From assembly GCA_033439295.1 (NCBI GenBank), contig JAVTLE010000004.1, positions 930,012 to 994,011 on the forward strand: 64,000 bases of DNA. The letters are read 5' to 3'. This document shows, piece after piece, positions 54,201-64,000 of the stretch (within the stretch, counting starts at the first letter, position 1; every line of letters starts with the position of its first letter). The DNA is from Deuterostichococcus epilithicus. Its lineage: Eukaryota > Chlorophyta > Trebouxiophyceae > Prasiolales > Stichococcaceae. The position numbers and the translations under genes were made by a program. Under the pieces are notes generated by a model. That model did not search any database and was not told the origin of the DNA. It saw only the letters and a program-made list of their open reading frames with translations.

Positions 54201-56032
54201 TCGTATGGTTTCTGTGGTGACCATCAGGACCGTGATGCAGATGAGTCGGTCCTCCAGCGGGCGCTGCCCCGACAAGGCGCCGCTTGCGCACTGCGTGGTG
54301 CAGTACTGCCGCGCATCGGCCAAGGCTGAGCTGAGCTTGACCATACCCAGGTATTTCGACATGGTGGTGTGCGGGCAGTACTGGGGCTGGGAGGGCGCCG
54401 GCCGCTTTTACCACCACACCGGGCCGATTTCCGTGTGGTGAGCCCGGTCACCCCGCCAGCCTTGCGGTCATGCCCTCCGCACCACAACCTGCGTCGCTGC
54501 AGGCCGCACGGCCGACCGCATGCGGCGGCACAGTGCATCTGCCGCTCTCCAGCCAGCAGGCCCGTCCCTCCCAGCCGGCGAGCAGTGCACAGCCTCCGTC
54601 CTCGGAGCCTGCAGAGCGTGGCCTGACGCCTGGGTGCGCCCGTGCGGCAGGTACGGCATGCGCGAGGCGCTGGCCATCGCCGCGGGCGAGGGCCTGGAGG
54701 CCATGTGGGCGCGCCACCAGCAGGTGACAACTCTACAAAGTCACACAGCTGTGTCATCAGAAAACATCAAACATCGTCGTCTCTATAAACGTATGTCTTA
54801 ACGCGGTCGGACGAGCTTTGGTCCTGTCGCCGTTGGAACCTGGGGCGCGGTCAGGCCATGGCCCCCTGCCGGCCGGCCCCCACACGCATGCCCTGGGCCC
54901 CCTGCATGAGCAACGCGGCAGCGTCCACTTCCGTCCGAGACTACTTGAATCTCCCTGTGCAGCACTGAGGCGCCACCACTCTGCTCGGACGAGCACCGTC
55001 ATGGCCGGCTCCTCGTGGCCACTGTGTGACAGCTGATCGAGACGACGGCGAGCTGACCGCAAACCCTGGAACCCTAAAACCCTTTTCTGGGCGCCGCAGG
55101 TGTGCCGGCTGCTGTGGGGCGGGCTGACCTCGCTGGGGCTGCAGCCGTTTGTTGAAGACGAAGCGGACCGCCTCGCCACCGTCAACACCATCAAGGTGCG
55201 CATGGAGTCTGACTCCTGTCGTTTCTGAGGTGCCCCAAGCACACTTTGGGATCACAGGAGATGGACATTTGACTCCAAGCAGGGTGGCGGCGGCTGCGGC
55301 GGCGGTCCTGGCGTGCTCATGCTGTCCCAGTGCGGTTCCTGTTGCATGTGCTGCCGAGGCTGGCATCGCACCCTCGGGTCAGAGATGTGTGCTGCGACGC
55401 GATGTTGGCTCTCTCCAGGTGCCGGAGGGCATCGACTGGCTCAAACTCAACGGCTACGTCATGGACAAGTACCGGTGCGCAGTGCTGATGAGGCTTGTGC
55501 TGCCTCACGAACTCACTCCTGAGGAGCAGATGTTCGCTAACTCGATGCCCCGCTCGCCAGGTGCAGCCACATGCAAACGGCATCAGGCCTGTCTCCACGC
55601 AGCGCACTCAGTGCCTGGGATGCTCCGTGCGCAGGCTCGAAATTGCAGGCGGCCTGGGACCCAGCGCTGGCAAGGTGCGATGGCAAGGCACAGCTGCACA
55701 ACGTTGTTACAGTGGACCGATTATATGTGGTTGGCCCAGACCAGGTTGTGGAGATGTGCCCAGTAGTTTTTGTTGCCCATCTGCGGCTCCCTGTACCTGC
55801 CTGCGAAGGTCCTGTAGGCAGTACTGGGGTGACAGTCCCAACATACCAGTCGCCAGCCTGAGCAACTGCTGCGCCTGCAATCTCTGTCGTGCTTTCCCCG
55901 GGACAGGTGTGGCGGGTGGGCATCATGGGCTACAATGCAACACCGGCCAACGTGGCAGTCGTCATCGCGGCGCTCAAGGACGGCCTGCAGGCGCAGGGCT
56001 ACACCTTCTCCTCTGCACCCGCGCCGGCCTGA
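51260..56032 (+). CDS. AGT: Alanine-glyoxylate / serine-pyruvate aminotransferase
   Basis: PLP enzyme converting glyoxylate to glycine in photorespiration or glycolate metabolism, in peroxisomes or mitochondria. Thirteen exons give 409 codons in phase: 51260-51349, 51497-51578, 51769-51873, 52176-52292, 52878-53018, 53730-53873, 54113-54185, 54351-54437, 54651-54723, 55100-55195, 55419-55474, 55635-55674, 55907-56032. Landmarks: NRLLMGPGPSNSHPRVLAA, GHLHPPFLALMDEI, GTGHAGMEAAV, TILVGNTGIWG, FLCQGESSTGVQQSLAG, LLLVDSVCTLGG, YSGSQKCLSAPPG with the Schiff-base Lys, YHHTGPISVWYGMREAL, LEIAGGLGPSAGKVWRVGIM. Length matches the family. The C-terminus (SSAPAPA) is not an obvious PTS1 signal, so location is open. 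All exon joins agree with family order. Introns 4-5 hold several decayed exon copies. Confidence 0.96.
52330..52373 (+). repeat. Degraded copy of the 3' edge of AGT exon 52176-52292
   Basis: GCGTGCCGCCGAGCTGGCTA then CCGCTGCGGAGGTGCGTC repeats GCGCGCCGCCGAGCTGGCCT then CCCGCTACGGAGGTGAGTC from the real exon end and donor, about 76 bp downstream. Confidence 0.85.
52760..52798 (+). repeat. Degraded copy of the 5' edge of AGT exon 52878-53018
   Basis: GCAGCCGAGGAGCTGAGGGC then GGAGCCCGGCGCTGCCCTCA matches the real exon start (GCAGCCAAGGTGG, then GGAGCCCGGCGCCGCGCTCA). Confidence 0.85.
53358..53418 (+). repeat. Degraded copy 1 of the 5' edge of AGT exon 53730-53873
   Basis: GGCGAGGCATGCCGCCCGAG then GCCGCCGCTGGCGGACAGCA follows the real GGCGAGGCGTGCCGCGCAAC then GCTGCTGCTGGTCGACAGCG. 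A further weak candidate lies at 53491-53545. Confidence 0.7.
53594..53652 (+). repeat. Degraded copy 2 of the 5' edge of AGT exon 53730-53873
   Basis: CGCAGGCATGGGCGAGGCGT is identical to the real acceptor-exon junction. GACACACTGGTGCCGGTGGA then tracks GACACGCTGCTGCTGGTCGA. Confidence 0.88.
55056..55083. repeat. Telomere-like motif shortly before an acceptor
   Basis: CAAACCCTGGAACCCTAAAA then CCC ends about 17 bases before the acceptor of AGT exon 55100-55195. Confidence 0.5.
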
Positions 56033-56605
56033 TGATGCCCACACGGTCGTGGGGTTGCACGAGACACGCCATGATTCACTCGGATTGCCTTCTGCCATTT
56101 GGGTGAGAGCGCGAGCTCCACTGCAGGATTGACTGTCAGCATGACAGCAACTGCCATTTGCCGCTTCTACACGCTCTTGCGCATGCTGTTCTGGAAGCAG
56201 CAGTGACGCATAGGGAAAATCACTTGCATGGTTACTGTGGCGCACACATTACTTGTGAACACTTTGACAACCGTCTTGGGAAGCTCAGGTATTGGGTTTA
56301 GCAAGCAACCGGCATTATCTTTAGCAACCGCCAGAACTGAGGGATACCTACCAACAACTCATTCCCAAAACCCAGAAACCACGCCCAGAGAAACAATCAA
56401 TTTGCACTTTCGACACACTGAGAACACGACACGCGATGGAAGCTGCTGGAAGGCTGCCTGTATATATGCAGCCGCTCAATGCCGCATGGCAAAGCATGGC
56501 TGGTGATCCTGCAAGTCACGTCGCCTGCACCGCAATCCCCACCCTCCCCAGCCGAGGGCCTGTCGCCGTCCGTCGACCACATTCAGGAAATCCAACCAAG
56601 GCAAA
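56033..56605. other. Convergent intergenic region, AGT / ESV1
   Basis: 3' flanks of two convergent genes. Nothing else was seen. Confidence 0.6.
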
Positions 56606-59600
56606 TCACAGCGAACCGAGGCCGCCAGATTCAAATTCGTCAAGGTTGCCACGTGGCAGCGTCGGCACCTGCGCATTGACACACGCCCTATCAGTGGCAG
56701 CAATTAGCCGATGCCAGCCATTCTCACGATCTAGCAGCCGTGCCCGATCGTGCAATCAAGCAGCCAAGCAGCCACATGGCAATGTAGCAAGGCAATGCCA
56801 GCGCTCACACATGATCACCGCCGCCCCACGACATGCGCGCACGGACCGAGGGATGGTCAGTACAGAAGCCCCTACGTTTTTGAGGGTGGGCGAGTGGTCC
56901 AGCGCCATCTGGTAGGTGAAGTGCGGCACTGGGTTGTAGTAGGTGTCCATCTCCTCGCTCTGGTCCCAGTGCTCGCCTGGATGTGACATGTGAAACGTGC
57001 AGCATGCATGTAGTGCGGGTCTCAAGGTATCAGGTTTGTCCATGCCATCGGGTTGTCATAGGTGTTTCAGAGTCCCAGCTCTGGTCCCAAATGCTCGCCT
57101 GGGTACTGAACTGCTAGCATCAATGCAGGAAATGAACGACCGTTCCCAAATTAGATGCCAAACTCTAGAGCTATCTCAGGCAAGGCAAGATGGAGCATTT
57201 GCGCACAGCAGTGTCTCGGCGACACGCTGCACGAAGGTGCAGTTTGCGCATGGCACCGCAACAATGCCAAGGCTGACTGGATGGTCAGACAATGGCAAGA
57301 AGATCGAAGCTACAGATGACAGCTCGGCGAGGCTCTCAAGGCGACGGCGGCCGTACCGGTGGTGGAGTTGCCGAAGCGGCGCACCCAGCCGTTGCCAAAG
57401 TGGTCCTCACCCCACCAGCGCTGGTAGCGGTGCCCACCGCCGTCCACGCTCCACGTCTCCCCCTTCTTGCCGCCCTGCATGATGGCAAATGAAATCAAGC
57501 GGGAGGTTCGGAAGCGCAGTGCTGCACAGCGAGCTGCAACCGCCTGCCTGCCGGAGCAGTGGCGCCAGGCGCAGCAAGTAGGCTGTGTGCAGGGCAGGTC
57601 AACAGCGCTGCAGAGCGCCATGCTGTCCAAGTCCCACCAGTCAAGCGAGTTGACTCCCAGAGCCCCGCTCACCTTGCCGTCGCCAAAGTCCTCCACCCAG
57701 TTCTCGCCCCATTGCTCACTGGCGCCGCCCTCCAGCAGCCGTTCCGCCCACTGCAGGGGCGCGGGCACGGTTTCGACGTGTCAGATGCAGCCCCAGGATT
57801 CAGCATTGTTGCACGGCAAGGTGCAGCGCAGGAAGCGGCAGTCTCTGCACGATGGTTTGCAGCGCCGCTCTGAGGCGAGAGCTGACGCTGCCATTCGTTA
57901 TACCTGGCGAGGGGTGCTGCTGACGCCTCATTCACTGATACCCCATTCCACATACGAGGCAGTTCAAAGGGCATCTGTATGCCACAGGGGACTGCCGCCA
58001 GCTGGTAAGATGCCGCTATGTTGACGATCCATGTCAAGATTGGGTCTCGTGAAACACCTGTGCTGCCGCTGCCGCTGGCTTGCATTTGGGGCGGCGGAAG
58101 AGTATTGACCGAGGAGATCCACAGCAAGGTCGGCTGTCAGGGCGGGGCATTGCCTTGTCGGTGTACTTGGTGCAGCCGCCGGCGCCGTCGTAGTCCTCGC
58201 CCCAGCGCTCGTGCCATACGTTAGGGCCGTCCTTGCCCCACTTGTCTGCATACTTGTTGGCCTGGCCGCCAGCAGCGTAGTGCTCCCCCCACTTCTCCTC
58301 CCACTCGTCGCCCTGCAGCGGAATTGAAGCGTCCATGGCCTGAGTGCCCGGGTACGTACACCCGCCGTGCACCGGCGCCTGATGGCTGCCGGCTCGCTGC
58401 AGCGGCGCAGCGCCCACAGCCGCCTGCCGTGCACTGGCGGCCCTGCTCGTCGCCCTGCGGCGGGCGTGCAGTGAGCGCGTGACAACCGCTGCAGTCTGAG
58501 CAGGGCTCCGGCCTGCTCAGATGACCAGCGCAGAACCTGCAGAAGCACTGCAGGATGGCCTTGGCCAGGGATGAACAGGTGGGCTGGCGCCATTGGCATG
58601 TCTGTGCCGTGTGGGTGTGGCCTCTGCGGCCTGGTGCAGGGGATTGCGGCCCAGCAACGGCAATACAGACCTGCGAAAAATGGTACACGGCGAAAACTAA
58701 AACGGGCGTGACTCGCCTTGGCATCATGCGCCCACTTGTGGGCAGAGCGCTCCACAATGGGCTGGCCCGAGGACGTGTCAAAGGCGATGGCCTCGCGCCA
58801 GGTCTCGCGCCAGGCCGACCCGTCGGCGGCGCAGCCGCTCTTCTCCGCGCCCATCTCCCGCATGCCCGCCCAGTCGGAGGCCTCCCACCAGCGCTCCTCC
58901 CACTCCACCTGGCGACGAGGCACCCGACGCTGACGCTGTGTCCTGGTGTCAGGGCGGCAGCCGCGTTTCCCCTGCGCTCGCCTGCCACCTTCCTGCCACC
59001 AGTCGCTGGCAACCCACCAGTCCTCCCCCCCCAACTTTGCAAGGAGTCTGAAAAGCATTGCTTGGCGAATGACTTCAGTGTCCGGCTGGTGAAGAACCTT
59101 CCTGGCACCGTTCGATGCACACCCGCTGCCGCTGGCCTCCCGCTGCACCTGGGCGAGCCACAACAGCCCTCACTGGGCTGAAGCTTGTGTGGTTGTAGTT
59201 TTTGGCAACGCCGCTTGGCGTCTGCGCTCGGTTTGGCGCCTCCCCCAGCGTCCGCAACTTGAGAAGCAATCCTCATTGCGGTTTTGGGGGCTGTCAGCAC
59301 GGACATCGACGAAGTTCAATGCTGTACGCGCAGCTCGGACCTGCCTCCCGACACAAGGTCTCTGGTGATTGTGGTTTTGCCTCCAAAACCTTATTCAGGA
59401 ATCGCCCCACCGTGCCGTCGCCAGAGACCCCTCACACTTGACGGTCTGCCGCAGCCAGTGGCCGCCGGGCCGCCAGCAAAGTCTCTCCACAACAAATGAA
59501 GTTTCTCTTTCCGATGACAAAAGTGCTGGTGGAAGCAGCCACCCACCTTGCCCTCGCCGGAAACGCCACGCATGACCGTCTGCCGCAGCCAGTAGCCGTC

Positions 59601-62028
59601 GGGCCCATACTCCTCCGTGGTTGTGCGCTCGAATCTCGTGCCGTCCGCCAGCTGCCCGGCGCCATCCTCCATCTGTCGACCTGCAACGAGCGTGCGCCCA
59701 GACGAACGTGGAGCAGAACGCAGCGGGTGGGGCGGCCTGCACATCTGCATGCCTTTTGCAGCTGATGCGCCAGCAGGTTTCCAGAGGACCCAAACCCAGG
59801 GAGGCGCTGGCCTTCGCTTGATAGCATTTGCTTCCGTCGCACACACTCGCTGGCATCGCTTGCATGCGGCATCAGCTATTGCCAAAGTGGCACGATGGTG
59901 TAAATCCAGAACCCTCTCACCAAGCAGACGACACGGTCACCTCACATTGTGGCTGGGCAACAGACAGCGTCAGCTCAATCGGATAGCTTCGGTCTCATCC
60001 AAGAGCACTCGCTGATGAGCTGCACGACAGTCGTGGCAAACCCCACACCCTCTCACCGGCGGAGGAGGCGGTTGTTGTTTCCTCCGCATTTGCAGAGGTG
60101 TTGCCCAATCCGACGTGGTTTGACCTCACTCAGAGCGCCCGCTGATGGCTGATGAGGCGCACCACCCGCACGACCCGCACATCCGCACGGCCCTCTCACC
60201 GGCGGAGGATCCCACAAGCATGGGCGGCAAAACCCTCTCACCGGCAGAGGATACCGCAAGCATGGGCGGCGAAACCCTCTCACCGGCAGAGGACACGGTG
60301 GCCATCTCCTCCATGTTGCGGCTGGGCGGCGCAGCGGCGGACGTCAGCTCTATCACGCTCTGCAGCGGCGGCAGCGTTGCTGAGCGCGCCTTGGCTACGT
60401 CCTGCTCCGTCTGTGCGGCAGGATGATGCCTCGTCATCACTCATGTCACGGCCCGGCTCCCAGCGCCAAAGTCACGATCCGGTCTCAGCACGCAGTCGCA
60501 ACCGCTTGACAGCGTGTGCCTCACTGTGATGTCTCTACAGCAAAGCGGAGGATTCTGCACTGCAGAGTTCGAGGGAATAGACCCTAACGATCCCCAGGCT
60601 CACCTGTGACGCCAGGTCCAGCTGCGAGAAGACGCGCTCCGCGAAAGGCAGCGCCGGCAGCGACTGCTGCGTCGCCTGCGGCTGCAGCTGCGGCTGCGCC
60701 GCGGAGTCGCGCCTGCACAGCCACAGAGCACCGTTCGCAGGTCACCTCCAGTGGGCCCTTGTTCTCTAGCAAAGCCCTGCTCTGGAAGCAGGTGGTAGCG
60801 TTTCTCAGGTGCGCAGCCGGGATCTGTGAATGGACTGAGGTCATCTTGGATCGTCATCGCACCAGGCTCGCGAGCTCCTGAAACCCTGGAGCAGGCCCTC
60901 GACAGATGCAGTGGCTCCCCCACCATGCGGCCCGCCGCACTCGTCATGTGCAAGAGTCGAGGCCGTGCCCTGATACTGTGGAAGCAGACCAGCGGTAGGG
61001 CGACCTTGTTCACGAGAGGAACACCAAAGGCAAACGAGGTTCTCCAAAAGGAGTGCCTGTCCATGAACTGGTCGGTCCAGGCCGGCTGCGCGCCGAGGTC
61101 GTCGCCAGAGGCAGCCGGCGAGGCGGCGGCGGCGGCGCTCGAGTCCCACTCGCCGCTGGCGCCGTACCGCCCCAGCGCCTCGTGGAGCGTCGCATGCTTC
61201 GAGTCGTTCTCCCGCCGACGCGCGTCCCGCCTGTGCCGCAAGCAGCCCGATGAGCTCCGTCAGTCAGGAGGGCCCACGCATGCGGTTCGAGTCGAGTCCT
61301 CGTGCAGCGTGCCAAGTCCGTGTTTGGGGGTATGTGTGCGAGCCTGGCTCTGTGGCAGCACTTGGAGGCAAGAAGCGTTCATGTGCGCGTTGGAGCGATG
61401 GGCGTCCTTCCAGCCCTGCACAGAACGGGGGAGTAGAGCAGCCGGCACAAGAAGCGCACTTTTTGTCGGTGTAGGTGAAAACGCGCGAGGGGTCGGGCCG
61501 CGACGGCGCCCGCGCCTGCGTGTTTTGCAGCGCCGCGCGCGCCGCCTCCAACGCCGCGGTCTGCACTCCCAGACCATCGACGGTGCTTTTGAGAACGAGG
61601 GTCCACCGGCCCCGCTGTGGTCCAGACCCCCGATGCAGCTGCTGCCCGGTGCAGGTTGCTGCCTGGCCCGATGGACGCGGCGATCCGGCAGTGCCACCCG
61701 GCACTTCCAAAGGCTGGCCGTGATGTCGGAAGCCTCTTGACCAGGGAAGCCAGGCACTCCAGTGAAAGCAACTTGATCCACAGGATTCCTGAACAGGGCC
61801 ACCCACCGCTGACTTGATGACATCATCCGAAGCGCCACCATTGCCACTGCCGCCGCCGTTGCTGGTGGATTGACCCACCGGCTCAGCAGCTGGCGCCTGG
61901 ACCTTGCCACTGCTCGCATGATGCGACCCAGTCTCCGTCTGCGGCTCGGCTTCGCTCTGCGGCAGCAGCCTTGCAATGTAACCGTCGCCACATCGTCGCA
62001 CTTCGTTTTGTGCGTGCCAGTGCAGCAC
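56606..62028 (-). CDS. ESV1/LESV-like starch-granule protein (Trp-rich)
   Basis: Plastid starch protein. In plants ESV1 and LESV control starch granule structure and turnover through a Trp-rich glucan-binding sheet. Twelve exons close to 525 codons: 61807-62028, 61460-61560, 61057-61230, 60604-60712, 60284-60410, 59547-59680, 58717-58908, 58154-58312, 57673-57750, 57357-57474, 56876-56976, 56606-56668. The repeated Trp/acidic pattern is diagnostic: EWEERWWEASDWAGMREMGA, GDEWEEKWGEHYAAGGQANK, KYADKWGKDG, VWHERWGEDYDGAGGCTKYT, WGENWVEDFGDG, KKGETWSV, RWWGEDHFGNGWVRRFG, GEHWDQSEEMD and PHFTYQMAL. The ~240 residues before the Trp-rich part include an Ala-rich, charged possible coiled coil and are not recognised. 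Exon 1 does not look like a transit peptide, so a further 5' exon may exist. GC donors occur after 61057, 58717 and 58154. The exact paralogue (ESV1 or LESV) is not settled. Confidence 0.92.
57048..57105 (-). repeat. Degraded copy of the 5' edge of ESV1 exon 56876-56976
   Basis: Plus-strand GGGTTGTCATAGGTGTTTCA then CTCTGGTCCCAAATGCTCGC and CTGG follows GGGTTGTAGTAGGTGTCCAT then CTCTGGTCCCAGTGCTCGCC and TGG at the real edge (56930-56980). Upstream in transcription order. Confidence 0.85.
58989..59036 (-). repeat. Degraded copy of the 5' edge of ESV1 exon 58717-58908
   Basis: Minus strand reads EDWWVASDWW against EERWWEASDWAG in the real exon. The surrounding phase does not join the neighbouring exons, so it is read as a copy and not an exon. 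Confidence 0.65.
59400..59475 (-). repeat. Degraded copy of the 3' edge of ESV1 exon 59547-59680
   Basis: Plus-strand GTCTGCCGCAGCCAGT then GGCCGCCGGGCC matches GTCTGCCGCAGCCAGT then AGCCGTCGGGCC in the real exon (59568-59600). The preceding CCGTCGCCAGAGAC matches CCCTCGCCGGAAAC. Downstream in transcription order. Confidence 0.88.
60045..60262 (-). repeat. Three copies of an ESV1 exon 3' edge with its donor
   Basis: The plus-strand block CCCTCTCACCGGCAGAGGA (complement of exon end plus donor) at the real edge, 60275-60293, recurs at 60232-60250, 60192-60208 (CTCTCACCGGCGGAGGA) and 60051-60067. The units around 60190-60290 are about 43 bp long and nearly identical, with ACCGCAAGCATGGGCGGC between them. 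Each carries a GTGAGAGG donor on the minus strand. Confidence 0.9.
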
Positions 62029-62855
62029 ATGCGCGCTTAGGCTGTGTCAAGCTGCTGGTTGAGGTGTCCAACGCGGCAGTCGTAATGTTGATCACCTCGA
62101 AGGCGATCATGTCCGACAGGTAGCCCGTAGATTCACGCTCATCATTGGCAGTTGCCCCAGCGGCCTGGCGGCCCTGACGCCAGCCAGTGTGCGACAACGC
62201 AGGGTGATCCCTCGGTCCGTGATACGCCAGCCTGTTTGCCGGCATGCGATAGGGTGTTGCAACGGCGCCATACTAATTGAGGACCGATGGGGCTGATTCT
62301 GTCAGTCCTTGGTGCGCGGCCGAGCGGTACCCACGAGCTGGAGATCATGCACATGCAAGCTGCTGAATCTGCGAGCATGCTTTGCACTCTTCAAACCGGG
62401 ACATACCTGCCATGCTGCGATAGCCTGCGTCGTGCTGGGCCCGGAGGCAAGTGTGTGCGTGAAGAAGGTGATCCGGCTGTGCGTCTTGCGCTAGGTTTGC
62501 ACGCCAGCTCTTTAGATGCCATCTTGCCCGTCTCAGATTGTGAGCTTTCAATAGCACAGGATGATGTAGGAATGTCTGCAAACTTGAATGTGCGGCCCAC
62601 GAGAGCTGGTCAGCATCTGACCGCTCCTCCGACACTCCTCTGGCCTTTTTGCATCAGCAATGTGCAATCGTCGCACTCGGTCCCACTGGCAGCTCGTCTC
62701 AGCAGAGAGATTTCTGTTTTGGATGTGTCAAATGCCATCAAAGCTCGAAGTTACAGCAGCCGTTGACATATGTGATTGCAAGTCAGACCCATCACTTCGT
62801 CTAGTGTCACTTCTTCTTGTAGACTTCCTGACAGCGAGTGTCCCCACTGTAAGTA
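62029..62855. promoter_or_regulatory. Divergent promoter region, ESV1 / PEX6
   Basis: About 830 bp between divergent predicted starts. It may include an unrecognised first ESV1 exon. No other feature is supported. Confidence 0.4.
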
Positions 62856-64000
62856 ATGGCAAATCAGCGTCCAGCACTGTCACCAGCGGCAGCCAGGCTC
62901 CTGGCGAGTCTCTCGCAGCAAATTGCCGAGCGGCTGCCTGCCGAGACTTTCAACACCACAACCGATGTCGAGCAGCTGCCCAGTGCAACAGGAGGCTCTG
63001 ACAGCGATGCAGAGGCGCTGTTGGCACCGGAGGAGCCCCGCATCACATGCTCAGCAGCGGTGCTGGGCATGCCGGTTCCCACCGAGGCCACGGCGGCGAT
63101 CGGTGAACAGTCCGATTGGCTGGCGCAGCCAGACGCCACCAACGAGCTAGCGGTCTGCGCATCCACGCTGAGGTCGCTACACCTGCAGAGCGGCGCGCTC
63201 GTCAAGGCGCGGCCTCATGGAGATGGTGGCTTTGTGTCCAATGTCACATGTGCCATAATGTCGGCAGCTCGAACGCATCGTATCCTGGCTGCACAACCCT
63301 GACACCTCAGCTAGCAGTCGATGAAGTGATGTACAATTGATACTGGTGCAGGTGTGGAGCGCCACTGCCGCAGACGCGCCTGCGCACATTGCGCGGCTGG
63401 TCGAATACAGCCTGCTTGATACGGACAGTACAGCCGGCCTGGAGCGCAGCGGCAGCGGCGAGGACAGCGACGACGAAGCATGGCGGTCGCACCTCCCGAG
63501 CAGCATGCACAACGGCGGGCGCGTCCAAAATGGCCTGCCGAACGGCCGCGCCACAGTGGAAGCAGCCATCAGCACGGCTTGGCTGCCGCCGCTGCTGGCA
63601 CTCAACCTGGGCCTCAGCTGCCACCTGCAGCCCTTCCTGCAGCCGGATGTTGCCGAGGCTGGTAGTAGTGGCGCCGACGAGGCGCCAGCAGCCAGAGCCG
63701 AGCCACAGCCGGCTGCGGCGTCAGCATTCAGCCGGCAGCGGCAGCGGTTCGGTGGCTCTGATGCTGTCGTCATCCAGGCGTACGCCGCTGTGACAGACGA
63801 TCCGGCAGCCAGCGTGCAGATACCGCTGCCAGGCGGTGGTCATGCGTCCGTGTGCACGGCAGACGCCCTGGGCATCAGCCAGGTGACTGTAGGTGGAGTA
63901 CTGATGTCTGGCTGCTGCACTGCTGGGATGACAACGACACGCAGCGTTGTTATAGGCAAGCTGACTCATCACATCGTCCTGCACATCCGATCCCTTCTCC
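62856..64000 (+). CDS. PEX6: Peroxin-6-like AAA ATPase, N-terminal part (runs off the window)
   Basis: PEX6 works with PEX1 as the ATPase that extracts the peroxisomal import receptor PEX5. Only the divergent N-terminal domain is in the window. Exon 1 runs from 62856 to about 63230-63246 and exon 2 is 63352-63882 with a consensus donor. NELAVCASTLRSLHLQSGAL matches the plant PEX6 pattern of two hydrophobic strands around SGSLV, and TAWLPPLLALNLGLSCHLQP matches AYLSPMLAFNLSLH in plant PEX6, at similar spacing. An acidic Ser/Gly loop lies between them. No Walker motif is in view, so the call rests on these two blocks. The exon 1 donor is uncertain. Confidence 0.65.

Noticed and set aside
58989-59034. 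Extra ESV1 exon reading EDWWVASDWWQE
   Set aside because: Its end phase does not fit the next exon, while exons 59547-59680 and 58717-58908 join directly in phase. It resembles the start of the latter, so it is treated as an exon-edge copy.
1-64000. CRISPR arrays, integrons, prophage, transposons, tRNA or rRNA genes
   Set aside because: No regularly spaced repeats, integrase or transposase motifs, terminal inverted repeats or cloverleaf sequences were recognised. The window is eukaryotic nuclear DNA.

Overview
The window is nuclear DNA of a green alga, most likely a Chlorella-type trebouxiophyte. Four things point there: GC-rich, intron-dense genes with short in-phase exons; a plant/algal gene set (ESV1-like starch protein, plastid CBSX, HR-like lesion-inducer protein, PP2C, MON1, peroxisomal PEX6); TTTAGGG-type telomere motifs scattered in introns; and no operons or bacterial start signals. 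The taxonomic placement is inferred. I read the gene models by eye, joining exons by splice consensus and codon phase. Most models close to an open frame with a length expected for the family.

Layout, left to right: membrane pyrophosphatase (+, about 1.2-8.4 kb); a plastid-type EF-hand membrane protein (+, 8.75-12.4); an Aro8/aminoadipate-type aminotransferase (-, 13.4-17.5); a DEDDy 3'-5' exonuclease with a Cys-rich tail (+, 17.8-22.0); a secreted AA15-like LPMO with a CBM1-like module (-, 22.4-25.6); MON1 with a giant N-terminal extension (-, 27.0-35.4); CBSX (+, 36.1-38.0); HR-like lesion-inducer protein (-, 38.5-39.7); PP2C (+, 40.0-46.4, with frame problems); a plastid alpha/beta hydrolase (-, 47.6-50.6); alanine-glyoxylate/serine-pyruvate aminotransferase (+, 51.3-56.0); ESV1/LESV (-, 56.6-62.0); and the 5' part of PEX6 (+, 62.9 to the edge). 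Five of the genes sit in divergent pairs with 260-830 bp between the starts. The genes do not form one pathway, although AGT and PEX6 share a peroxisomal theme and ESV1 and the pyrophosphatase touch carbon storage and energy.

The most striking signal is not a gene. Introns of at least six genes contain same-orientation, diverged copies of the edge of a flanking exon, including the splice site: 'exon-edge echoes'. Copies of a 5' edge lie upstream of the real exon and carry a decoy AG acceptor. Copies of a 3' edge lie downstream and carry a decoy donor. Several edges are copied two or three times, and most copies with readable frames are broken by indels or stops. Alongside this, GC-AG introns are unusually common and telomere-like heptamers often lie within a few tens of bases of splice junctions.

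Limits: no alignment or gene finder was run, first exons are the least certain, and scattered N bases and local frameshifts suggest assembly errors.
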